A DNA stretch of 15,985 nt from positions 1 to 15,985 of the forward strand of contig JAGQKQ010000015.1 in assembly GCA_020430005.1 (NCBI GenBank), written 5' to 3'. The notes beneath the pieces were generated by a model, which was not told where the DNA came from, did no database searches, and saw only the letters and a list, made by a program, of their open reading frames with translations. Shown here piece after piece: positions 6,565 through 13,546 of the stretch. A program made the position numbers and the translations under genes. The DNA comes from Candidatus Omnitrophota bacterium. GTDB taxonomy: Bacteria > Omnitrophota > Gorgyraeia > Zapsychrales > Zapsychraceae. How positions within the stretch are numbered: position 1 is the stretch's first letter; each line of letters opens with the position of its first letter.

Positions 6565-6636
6565 GACAACGACAATCCCTTTACCTTGTCTTAAACGCAA
6601 ACAAATCAATCGTTAACCTTAGACTAACGTTTGATT
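6561..6636 (+). promoter_or_regulatory. Two-hairpin leader before rpmI-rplT (possible ribosomal-protein control site)
   Basis: Hairpin 1 has perfect 9-base arms TTAAGACAA (6561-6569) and TTGTCTTAA (6586-6594) and overlaps the infC stop. Hairpin 2 has 12-base arms (6604-6615 and 6625-6636, AATCAATCGTTA against TAACGTTTGATT) with one mismatch and a 9-base loop. It ends 4 bases before the rpmI Shine-Dalgarno sequence. Neither is followed by a U-run, so they are not terminators. L20 is known to control the L35-L20 operon through leader structure in E. coli and Bacillus; equivalence here is inference. Confidence 0.55.
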
Positions 6637-6650
6637 AGAAAGGAAGAGCA

Positions 6651-6848
6651 ATGCCAAAGTTAAAAACAAATAAATCCGCGGCAAAGCGCTTTAAAATAAC
6701 GAAGAGCGGAAAAATTAAAAAGCGCAGTGCCAATCGCGGGCATATATTAGGAAAGATGAACCGTAAGACAAAAAGAAAGTTGCGTCAGGGAGGATATCTT
6801 TCGGATGCCGACGAAAAGAAGATAAGGAGGCTGTTGCCTTATGGTTAG
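6651..6848 (+). CDS. rpmI: 50S ribosomal protein L35
   Basis: L35 is a small, very basic protein of the large ribosomal subunit. The 65-residue sequence has the family start MPKLKTNKSAAKRFKITKSG, the Arg/Lys-rich middle with HILGKMNRKTKRKLR, and an end around KKIRRLLPYG. Length is exactly typical. AGGAAG at 6641-6646 supports the ATG. Its last 8 bases overlap the start of rplT in another frame, indicating translational coupling. Confidence 0.97.
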   Translation: MPKLKTNKSAAKRFKITKSGKIKKRSANRGHILGKMNRKTKRKLRQGGYLSDADEKKIRRLLPYG

Positions 6849-7230
6849 GATTAAAACAAACGTTGCAACACAAAAACGAAAGAAAAAAGTTCTAAAACAG
6901 GCTAGAGGACAATTTGGCCACCGTAGTAAACGATACCGTCAAGCCGTCCGATCTGTTGTTAAAGGACTGACTTATCAATACAGAGACCGCAAGGTTAAAA
7001 AACGTGAGTTTCGTCGTCTGTGGATCGTTCGTATTAGTGCGGCTTGTCAGGAAGCGGGTGTTTTATACAGCCGTTTCATTAATGGCCTGGCTGTTGCTAA
7101 TGTAGATATCGATCGAAAAGTTTTAGCCGAAATGGCGGTAAACTCTCCGGAAGCGTTCAAAAAGCTTGTGAATGTTGCCCAGGACGCATTGAAGTCCGGT
7201 GCTAAAAAAGCAGACGCGGCGGCAAACTAA
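6841..7230 (+). CDS. rplT: 50S ribosomal protein L20
   Basis: L20 is an early-binding 23S rRNA assembly protein and, in known cases, the autorepressor of the rpmI-rplT operon. The 129-residue protein has the typical basic extended N-terminus (MVRIKTNVATQKRKKKVLKQ, then ARGQFGHRSKRYRQA) and the globular domain with RRLWIVRISAACQEAG and YSRFINGL. The last 10 or so residues are an Ala/Lys-rich tail slightly beyond the usual end. A strong AAGGAGG at 6824-6830, inside rpmI, lies 10 bases upstream. The start overlaps the rpmI stop by 8 bases. Confidence 0.97.
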   Translation: MVRIKTNVATQKRKKKVLKQARGQFGHRSKRYRQAVRSVVKGLTYQYRDRKVKKREFRRLWIVRISAACQEAGVLYSRFINGLAVANVDIDRKVLAEMAVNSPEAFKKLVNVAQDALKSGAKKADAAAN

Positions 7231-7261
7231 GTGTTTCCGTTAATAAAATATTGATTAAAAA

Positions 7262-7297
7262 AATAATTTAGGCCCTAGTAGTAGGGCCTAAATTATT
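7262..7297 (+). terminator. Perfect 16-bp hairpin, probable terminator of the infC-rpmI-rplT unit
   Basis: The arms AATAATTTAGGCCCTA (7262-7277) and TAGGGCCTAAATTATT (7282-7297) are perfectly complementary around a 4-base loop GTAG. An A-run (7255-7263) precedes the stem and the 3' side is T-rich (AAATTATT), so the AT base of the stem serves as the weak U-tract. It sits 31 bases after rplT and 14 before trkA. It separates the translation operon from the Trk pair. Confidence 0.8.
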
Positions 7298-7311
7298 ATA
7301 CAATCATTACT

Positions 7312-8658
7312 ATGAATATTATTATTGTAGGGGCTGGCCGTATTGGTCGTAATCTGGCCAAGGGGCTGGCCGAAGAAAACAATCAGGTCTATCTGATTGA
7401 GCAAAAAGAGGATCTTGCCCAAAAAGTTTCGGAGAAGTTGGACGTTAAGGTCATTATCGGTAATGGCGCCGACCCGGACACATTGCATAAGGCCGGTGTC
7501 GATGAGGCCGATATTATTTTAGCGGTTACGACCTCGGATGAAACAAATCTAGTCGTCTGTTCTCTAGCGGGTTCTTATGGAACAAAGAAACGGATTGCCC
7601 GCGTTCGGAACACGGCTCTTAGTAAAGCGCTGGAGCGGTTCGGATATTCGCAGTTTAACATCGACGAAATTATTAACCCCGAGCTTTTGGCCGCCCGCGA
7701 TATTGTTAAAACCGTTTTATCTCCCGGAACCAATGAGGTCGCTGATTTCGCTGAAGGGCAAATCCTCCTGCGGGGATTTGATGTTCCTCAAACATCACCG
7801 CTTGTCGGAATGCAAATGCAGGATTTTTCCGATGAGGACTTTCCCTGGCCCTTTCTTATCATTTCCATTGTCCGTGAAAAAGAGGTTATTATTCCCAAAG
7901 GGGACACCGTTATCAAAGCGGATGATTTGATTTATACGCTCTTACCGGCCAGCTCTCTTGCCGAGTTTTTGACCTTTGTCAATCCCGAAAGCAAAATGCC
8001 GAAGAAGGTCTTAGTTTACGGTGCCAGTATAACCGGAAGACACTTGGTTGCAGAACTGACGAATACTATCAAGGATATTACCGTTTTGGAAGAAGATCCT
8101 GTTTTGGCAAAGGCCATTGCGGGTGACTTTAAAGCGATCCGTGTTATCAACGGATCAGCCTCTGAGGCCGATATTCTTAATGAATGCGGAATAGAAGTTG
8201 CCGACGCATTTATTGCCACATCCACCAATGACCATCTGAATTTGATTAGCTCTGTGTTGGCAAAAAAAATGGGCGCGAAATTTGCCATTATTACAACACA
8301 GCAGCCGGACTATTTGAGCATTATCGATGCTCTTGACATTGACGCAATCATCAATCCGCACCATTTGGCTGTTGAGCAAATTTTACACCTTGTCCGGGGT
8401 AAAGGGATTACTTCGGTGGCCAAACTTCTGGAATGCGATGCCGAGGCCCTGGAGTTTATTCCGGAAGAAGGATCTCCTATTACAAAAGCCAAGATCAAAG
8501 ATTTGAAATTTCCGAAGGACTCTATCATCGGCGCTATTTATAGCGAAACCGGCGCGGAATTGGTCAAGGGAGACACTGAGGTTAAGGCCGGTCAGAAGGT
8601 TGTGGTTTTTTGTCAAAAAACAGCCGTTAAAAAACTTCAGGATATGTTTACCCGCTAA
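7312..8658 (+). CDS. trkA: Trk potassium uptake system regulatory subunit TrkA
   Basis: TrkA is the cytoplasmic NAD(H)- and nucleotide-binding ring that gates the TrkH channel. The 448-residue protein has two full RCK modules. RCK-N1 is at about 1-130 with GAGRIGR (7-13) and an acidic strand end at Glu30, and RCK-C1 at about 140-222. RCK-N2 starts at about 232 with YGASITGR (a degenerate glycine motif) and Glu260, and RCK-C2 spans about 365-448. Length is normal. The ATG at 7312 starts the first strand directly, but no Shine-Dalgarno sequence precedes it. A TACAAT (7299-7304) just upstream could even give a leaderless transcript, although no -35 is visible. trkH follows after 35 bases. Confidence 0.96.
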   Translation: MNIIIVGAGRIGRNLAKGLAEENNQVYLIEQKEDLAQKVSEKLDVKVIIGNGADPDTLHKAGVDEADIILAVTTSDETNLVVCSLAGSYGTKKRIARVRNTALSKALERFGYSQFNIDEIINPELLAARDIVKTVLSPGTNEVADFAEGQILLRGFDVPQTSPLVGMQMQDFSDEDFPWPFLIISIVREKEVIIPKGDTVIKADDLIYTLLPASSLAEFLTFVNPESKMPKKVLVYGASITGRHLVAELTNTIKDITVLEEDPVLAKAIAGDFKAIRVINGSASEADILNECGIEVADAFIATSTNDHLNLISSVLAKKMGAKFAIITTQQPDYLSIIDALDIDAIINPHHLAVEQILHLVRGKGITSVAKLLECDAEALEFIPEEGSPITKAKIKDLKFPKDSIIGAIYSETGAELVKGDTEVKAGQKVVVFCQKTAVKKLQDMFTR

Positions 8659-8693
8659 AAATGTTTGGTCTTTAGCGAGGTCCGATAACGCCC

Positions 8694-10148
8694 ATGCACA
8701 AAAGAATCGTTACTAATATTATTGCCAGGATTTCGATTATCGTCTGTCTCTTTATGGCGATTCCACTGGGCTGGGCCCTTCATGATAACCCCCATCACAT
8801 AGAAGTTGTCGCCTTTTCAGAAACCATTTTATTTGGTCTCGCGATGGCCGGTATTTTTTTGTGGATCTTTCGCATGAAGCCCGAGGACTATAAACGTATT
8901 GGTGCGAAGGACGGTTTGGCGATTGTCGGTTTATCCTGGATTGTTCTTTCCGCTTTGGGGGCCCTGCCATTGTATTTAAGCCAATCGGCACCAACATATA
9001 CAGACGCTTTTTTTGAAACCGTCAGTGGTTTTACAACAACAGGGGCTACGGTTTTTACAGACATTGAGGCGTTGCCGAGGGGGATATTGTTCTGGCGCAG
9101 TTTAACGCACTGGCTGGGCGGCATGGGAATTATTGTGTTGTATATAGCATTACTACCGGCCTTGGGAGTTAATGTTTCCCAGCTTTATAAGGCAGAGGCC
9201 CCTGGACTGATTGTTGAGCGTTTGGATCCGCGGATAAAGGAAACAGCCAAACAGTTATGGAAGGTCTATTTTACACTTTCTCTTTTGGAGGCCGTTTTAT
9301 TGTGGTTGTGCGGTATGAGTGTTTTTGATGCGCTGTGTCACACCTTCGGGACGATGGCCACGGGGGGGTTCTCGACGAAAAACGCCAGCATTGCCGCGTT
9401 CGGTCCACAGGTTCAGTGGGTTATTATTGTATTTATGTTTTTGTCGGGGATCAACTTTGTCCTTCACTATCAGGTTTTACATGGGCGGTTCAGAGCTCCC
9501 TGGAAGAATGAAGAGTTTAGAACGTATTTCCTCCTACTTATTTGTTTGATCCCAATTTTTGCGCTCGTTCTTTTTGAAACGAATCTAGCGTATTATCCGA
9601 TACGGGATTCGGCCTTTCAGGTCGTTAGTATTTTAACAACGACAGGGTTTGTGACGGCTGATTTTGAATTGTGGCCGGTTGGTTTAAAATTTCTACTAGT
9701 GATGCTGATGTTTATTGGCGGTTGTGGCGGTTCCACAGGCGGCGGGATGAAAGTTATTCGTGTCTTACTGGTCATTAAAACGGCTGTTGCTTCAATTATC
9801 CAGGCCGTGTTTCCCAACGCGGTTATTTTGATTAAGTCCAACTCCAAGCCTTTACCGGATAAAACGATTACCGCCTTGATGTCTTATTTTTGTCTTTTTG
9901 TTTTATTATTTGCAGTTGGGTCGGGCGTTATTTTGTTTACGGAAAACTGTGATCTGGTAACAGCCACCACGGCTGCTATTTCGGCGTTAAGCAATATCGG
10001 ACCCGGTCTGGCTAAGGTTGGCGCCACGCAAAACTTCGGCTGGTTTTCTATTCCCGGCAAATGGGCTCTGATCTTTTTGATGCTGGCTGGAAGGTTGGAG
10101 TTATATTCGATTTTAATTCTGTTTGCCGCCTCAACGTGGAAAAAATAA
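8694..10148 (+). CDS. trkH: Trk potassium channel subunit TrkH
   Basis: TrkH is the inner-membrane potassium translocating subunit, a four-fold repeat of membrane helix, pore loop and membrane helix, gated by TrkA. The 484-residue protein shows all four pore loops: TTTGAT (114-119), ATGGFST (222-228), TTTGFVTADF (315-324) and SNIGPGL (433-439). The conserved intramembrane loop GGCGGSTGGGMKV lies at 342-354. About ten hydrophobic segments span the protein, and the N-terminal pair before residue 60 fits the KtrB/TrkH superfamily. GAGG at 8677-8680 lies 13 bases before the ATG, longer than ideal. It pairs with trkA directly upstream, so the window encodes a complete uptake unit. Confidence 0.96.
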   Translation: MHKRIVTNIIARISIIVCLFMAIPLGWALHDNPHHIEVVAFSETILFGLAMAGIFLWIFRMKPEDYKRIGAKDGLAIVGLSWIVLSALGALPLYLSQSAPTYTDAFFETVSGFTTTGATVFTDIEALPRGILFWRSLTHWLGGMGIIVLYIALLPALGVNVSQLYKAEAPGLIVERLDPRIKETAKQLWKVYFTLSLLEAVLLWLCGMSVFDALCHTFGTMATGGFSTKNASIAAFGPQVQWVIIVFMFLSGINFVLHYQVLHGRFRAPWKNEEFRTYFLLLICLIPIFALVLFETNLAYYPIRDSAFQVVSILTTTGFVTADFELWPVGLKFLLVMLMFIGGCGGSTGGGMKVIRVLLVIKTAVASIIQAVFPNAVILIKSNSKPLPDKTITALMSYFCLFVLLFAVGSGVILFTENCDLVTATTAAISALSNIGPGLAKVGATQNFGWFSIPGKWALIFLMLAGRLELYSILILFAASTWKK

Positions 10149-10164
10149 CCCCATACAAGAAACT

Positions 10165-10192
10165 TTGACGATTGTCTAACAAATGCTATAAT
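10165..10192 (+). promoter_or_regulatory. Promoter for pheS-pheT
   Basis: TTGACG (10165-10170), a 16-base spacer, and TATAAT (10187-10192) with an extended -10 TG at 10184-10185 make a strong sigma70-type promoter. Transcription should start near 10199. The leader is about 47 bases and contains GAGGTAAGA twice (10208-10216 and 10229-10237). The second copy holds the likely ribosome binding site. No Phe-rich leader peptide or attenuator is visible. Confidence 0.8.
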
Positions 10193-10245
10193 ACGCCGCA
10201 TTAATCGAGGTAAGATTTAAGAAATAAGAGGTAAGAAAAAATACT

Positions 10246-11256
10246 ATGTCTTGGAATTTTGAAGAACTACAACAACAAGCCGAACAGGAATCAACCAGCA
10301 TCTCCGACGCGAGGGCACTGGAAGAATTCCGCATAAAATATTTGGGTAAAAAAGGGTTGGTTGCCGAAATCTATGCTTCACTTCCCCAATTATCCAAAGA
10401 AGAAAAGCCCGCCGTTGGCAAGGGGGCCAATGATTTAAGGAACACCGTTTCCCGAATTATTGAAGAAAAGAAGACGGCTATTAAACAAAAAGAAAAGCAA
10501 TCTTCGAAAAGATTTTTAGATGTCACAATGCCTGGTGTGGCGTTGGAAGCCGGCCATCAGCATTTGATTACCCAAACGATTGAGGAAATTTGCGGGCTTT
10601 TTGAGCGGCTGGGTTTTGTTATTCAGGATGGCCCGGAAATGGAAACAGAGTTTAATAATTTTTCTGCGTTGAATATTCCGGAAGATCATCCATCCAGAGA
10701 CGGCTTTGATACATTTTACCTCGACGCCCAAGATCCGACGGATAAAACAAAAAAACTTTTATTACGTAGTCATACTTCTCCGGGACAAATCCGTATTATG
10801 AAAAATAATAAGCCGCCGTTGGCTGTTATTATTCCTGGACGGGTTTATCGTCCCGACGCGGTGGATGCGAGCCATTCATTCATGTTTCATCAAATTGAAG
10901 GACTTCTCGTTGATAAGGACGTCAAATTTTCTGACCTGAAAGGGTTACTAACCGCCTTTTGTCAGCGCTTTTTCGGACGTGATATTAAAATGCGTTTTCG
11001 TCCACACTTCTTTCCGTTTACAGAACCGTCCGCCGAGGTTGACATCTCATGGGCCAAAGGGAAGAAAGATTGGTTGGAAATCATGGGATGCGGAATGGTT
11101 CATCCAAAGGTGTTTGAAGCAGCCGGATATCCCAAGGGAAAGTACACCGGGCTAGCCTTTGGTTTGGGTGTTGAGCGGATTGCCATGTTGAAACATGGCA
11201 TAACGGATATTCGAAATTTTTATGAAAATGATAAACGGTTCCTTGAACAATTTTAA
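10246..11256 (+). CDS. pheS: Phenylalanyl-tRNA synthetase alpha subunit
   Basis: PheS is the catalytic subunit of the (alpha beta)2 enzyme that charges tRNA-Phe. The 336-residue protein has an N-terminal coiled-coil (about 1-85) with EFRIKYLGKKG. The class II core follows: MPG, GPEMETEFNNFSALNIPEDH, RSHTSPGQIR (near 184-193), YRPDAVDASHSFMFHQIEGL (motif 2) and FGLGVERIAML (motif 3, near 302-312). Length is typical. In the usually well conserved HPARDMQDTFYL segment it reads HPSRDGFDTFYL, a mild divergence. The AGAGGT around 10227-10232 serves the ATG at 10246. pheT starts 10 bases after the stop. Confidence 0.97.
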   Translation: MSWNFEELQQQAEQESTSISDARALEEFRIKYLGKKGLVAEIYASLPQLSKEEKPAVGKGANDLRNTVSRIIEEKKTAIKQKEKQSSKRFLDVTMPGVALEAGHQHLITQTIEEICGLFERLGFVIQDGPEMETEFNNFSALNIPEDHPSRDGFDTFYLDAQDPTDKTKKLLLRSHTSPGQIRIMKNNKPPLAVIIPGRVYRPDAVDASHSFMFHQIEGLLVDKDVKFSDLKGLLTAFCQRFFGRDIKMRFRPHFFPFTEPSAEVDISWAKGKKDWLEIMGCGMVHPKVFEAAGYPKGKYTGLAFGLGVERIAMLKHGITDIRNFYENDKRFLEQF

Positions 11257-11266
11257 ATAAGACATT

Positions 11267-13294
11267 ATGAAAATTAGTTTAAACTGGCTAAAAGATTATA
11301 TTACGTTCAATACAAGCCTGGATGATTTTGTCCACAAACTGACCATGGCTGGTATTGAGGTGGAGGCTGTGCACGACTGTCATGGCGATAAAGTTGTCGA
11401 GGTCGAAGTAACACCAAACCGTGCGGATTGTCTGAACATGATCGGTATTGCCCGGGAAGTTTCGGCCGTCTTAAATAAAGTAAAGAAGATGCCGTCGATA
11501 AAAAAACTGTCCTTTCCCAAAACAAAATGCGATGTCCAAATCGTCGAGAACGATAAATGCCCCCGTTATATCGGGATCGTCATCGAGGGTGTTTCTGTTA
11601 AAAAGACGCCGGATACAATACTTAAACGAATAGAGTCTTTAGGTCTTCGATCTATCAATAACGTAGTTGATATTACAAATTTTTCGTTGTTGGAAAACGG
11701 CCAGCCGTTGCACGCGTTTGATTATGATAAATTGATCGGCGGAAAGATTGTTGTGCGTTTTGCTAAAAAAGGTGAAAAAATTGTTACGATTGATGGCGTA
11801 GAGCGCGAGCTTGATCCGTCTATTCTGGTTATTGCCGACGAAAAAAGACCGGTGGCCATTGCCGGCATTATGGGCGGGCAGGACACAGAGGTTACCTCTG
11901 CAACAAAGAATATTCTTTTGGAAAGCGCTTGTTTTGATCAAGTCCTTATCCGTCGGACATCGCGTAAACTGGCTCTTTCCAGCGATTCATCCTATCGTTT
12001 TGAGCGTGGCGTTGATTTTGATGGTGTGGAGTATGGTTCCCGACGAGCAACAGATTTAATTCTACAAACCGCCGGCGGAAAAATGACATCCTATAATAAC
12101 CTCGTTGCCAAAAAGCCGCGAAAAATCCAAACGACGGTGAACATATCTTTAGACGAAATAAACTCTTCTCTGGGTGCAAAGCTTACGACGGCGAAATGCA
12201 AAACAATATTAAATAAATTGGACTTCAAGGTTTCATCAACAAAGGGCGGGATGTTTAAGATAACACCGCCATCATTCCGGACAGATATTAAAGCCAGCGT
12301 CGATATTATTGAAGAGGTGTCTAGAATTATCGGTTATGACAATCTGCCGATGACCATGCCGGAAATCAAAGCGACGGATATCACGACGGACAACAGACAG
12401 GTTTGCCGAAAGCGGGTAGCGCAGACAATGGTCATGCAGGGGGTAAGCGAAATTATTACTTACAGTATGATTAACCAGGTCGCGCTGGAAAAATCGCACC
12501 AGGGAAATTTAAAAGGGATCAAAATAAGCAATCCTTTAACGCTGGATCAAGAAATGATGCGTCCGACTATGCTGCCGAGTCTTCTTTCGGTTGTGCAGTT
12601 TAATTTAAATAAAGGACAGAAAAATCTAAGGCTTTTCGAAATCGGTAAAGTTTATACGGGAAACAAGGAAAAAGATGTTTTGGCCGTTGTCATGACGGGG
12701 GATCGCGATAAGGACTGGCGTGAAACGATGCTTAAACCGTTGGACTTTTTTGATTTAAAAGGGTGTCTTGAACAGGTATTTTTAAAATTAGGAAATGATT
12801 CCGTTTTGTTTGAACAAGATGCGCAGGAATATTTTGAGGACGGGGCGGCGGTTATAAAGGTGAAATCTCAATCCATCGGTTCTATTGGAGAGGTTCATGA
12901 AGATGTTTTGGACAATTGGGGCATTAAACAGCAAAAGGTCTGGTTTGCTCAAATTGATTTGGACGCGCTTTATAGTGGCTCCGCGTTTGAAAAACGTTTT
13001 CAGCCGATTTCCGGCTACCCGGCGGTGGTAAGGGATATTAGTCTTGCCGTTAAAAATAGTGTTTCGTTCCAGCAAATTAAAGATATTGTTTATGAACTGG
13101 GCGGAAAACTTTTAACCAATATTTCTCTGACTGAGGAATATATCGGCGAAAAGATTCCCGAGGGACAGAGAGGTCTTGTTTTTTCTCTGCAATATCAATC
13201 TGTTGAGCGGACGTTGACCGAAAACGAGGTGAACGTTGTTCACGACCGGATTTCCCAGGCGTTGACGGATCGTCTGGATGCCGTGAAAAGATAG
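11267..13294 (+). CDS. pheT: Phenylalanyl-tRNA synthetase beta subunit lacking the EMAP-type tRNA-binding domain
   Basis: PheT edits mischarged Tyr-tRNA-Phe and binds tRNA. At 675 residues it is about 120 shorter than E. coli PheT. The N-terminal B1 segment MKISLNWLKDYI through AGIEVEAV (to about 36) runs almost directly into VVEVEVTPNRADCLNMIGIA (43-62). The OB-fold EMAPII-like domain normally inserted there is missing. The rest is complete: B3/B4 editing domain (about 98-270, with NGQPLHAFD and GIMGG), B5 (about 288-355, ending EEVSRIIGYDNLP), the catalytic-like core, and the C-terminal FDX-ACB anticodon domain (about 583-675, YPAVVRDISL to end). No frameshift is present; the join is smooth, so this is a natural architecture rather than damage. 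Confidence 0.96.
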   Translation: MKISLNWLKDYITFNTSLDDFVHKLTMAGIEVEAVHDCHGDKVVEVEVTPNRADCLNMIGIAREVSAVLNKVKKMPSIKKLSFPKTKCDVQIVENDKCPRYIGIVIEGVSVKKTPDTILKRIESLGLRSINNVVDITNFSLLENGQPLHAFDYDKLIGGKIVVRFAKKGEKIVTIDGVERELDPSILVIADEKRPVAIAGIMGGQDTEVTSATKNILLESACFDQVLIRRTSRKLALSSDSSYRFERGVDFDGVEYGSRRATDLILQTAGGKMTSYNNLVAKKPRKIQTTVNISLDEINSSLGAKLTTAKCKTILNKLDFKVSSTKGGMFKITPPSFRTDIKASVDIIEEVSRIIGYDNLPMTMPEIKATDITTDNRQVCRKRVAQTMVMQGVSEIITYSMINQVALEKSHQGNLKGIKISNPLTLDQEMMRPTMLPSLLSVVQFNLNKGQKNLRLFEIGKVYTGNKEKDVLAVVMTGDRDKDWRETMLKPLDFFDLKGCLEQVFLKLGNDSVLFEQDAQEYFEDGAAVIKVKSQSIGSIGEVHEDVLDNWGIKQQKVWFAQIDLDALYSGSAFEKRFQPISGYPAVVRDISLAVKNSVSFQQIKDIVYELGGKLLTNISLTEEYIGEKIPEGQRGLVFSLQYQSVERTLTENEVNVVHDRISQALTDRLDAVKR

Positions 13295-13326
13295 GGTTTT
13301 CTGTCCGGTGCTATCAAGCCTATCCG

Positions 13327-13353
13327 TTGTATCTTTTCTTTTTATGATATAAT
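13327..13353 (+). promoter_or_regulatory. Promoter of the 6S RNA gene
   Basis: A consensus TATAAT at 13348-13353 has an extended -10 TG at 13345-13346. A weak -35 TTGTAT lies at 13327-13332 with a 15-base spacer. A start near 13360 fits the 5' end of the 6S RNA closing stem. The same -35 hexamer appears in the fthC promoter. Confidence 0.65.
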
Positions 13354-13359
13354 AAGACG

Positions 13360-13522
13360 TTTTATATCCCTGCTGTGTGCGTTAGATGGGGCTTTATAAA
13401 GAACCAACACTTTATAAATGGGATGCCTGACTTCTGTAATACCCGTGGGTATTTTTAGAGAGGTTCCCACCTGGTGACAGGGTTCACCTTATATGCCTTG
13501 TCGACGGCACCGCGGGGATTTT
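13360..13522 (+). ncRNA. ssrS: 6S RNA (SsrS), RNA polymerase regulator
   Basis: 6S RNA mimics an open promoter, binds the sigma70 holoenzyme in stationary phase and is the template for short pRNAs. Here the closing stem is ATCCCTGC (13366-13373) with GCGGGGAT (13512-13519), eight pairs including one G-U. It is continued after a 1-base mismatch by GTGT / GCAC. The 3' side of the central region has the family signature TTCCCACCT (13463-13471) and a small hairpin GGTGA / TCACC (13473-13477 with 13484-13488), matching the CCUUGAAC / GUUCAAGG hairpin at that place in E. coli. The terminal stem ends in AATACC / GGTATT around CGTG (13438-13453). The length of about 160 bases is at the short end of the normal range. 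The exact ends are estimates. rarA starts 25 bases downstream without a terminator, so read-through and processing are likely. Confidence 0.85.
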
Positions 13523-13546
13523 TATCCGCCCTCCATATTAGGATAT

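Noticed and set aside
13295..13350. Hidden zapA or other small gene between pheT and 6S RNA
   Set aside because: The gap is too short and no open frame with zapA-like sequence exists in it.
13493..13546. N-terminal extension of rarA from the ATG at 13493
   Set aside because: These 18 codons overlap the 3' half of 6S RNA and resemble no RarA start; the ATG at 13547 is better placed.
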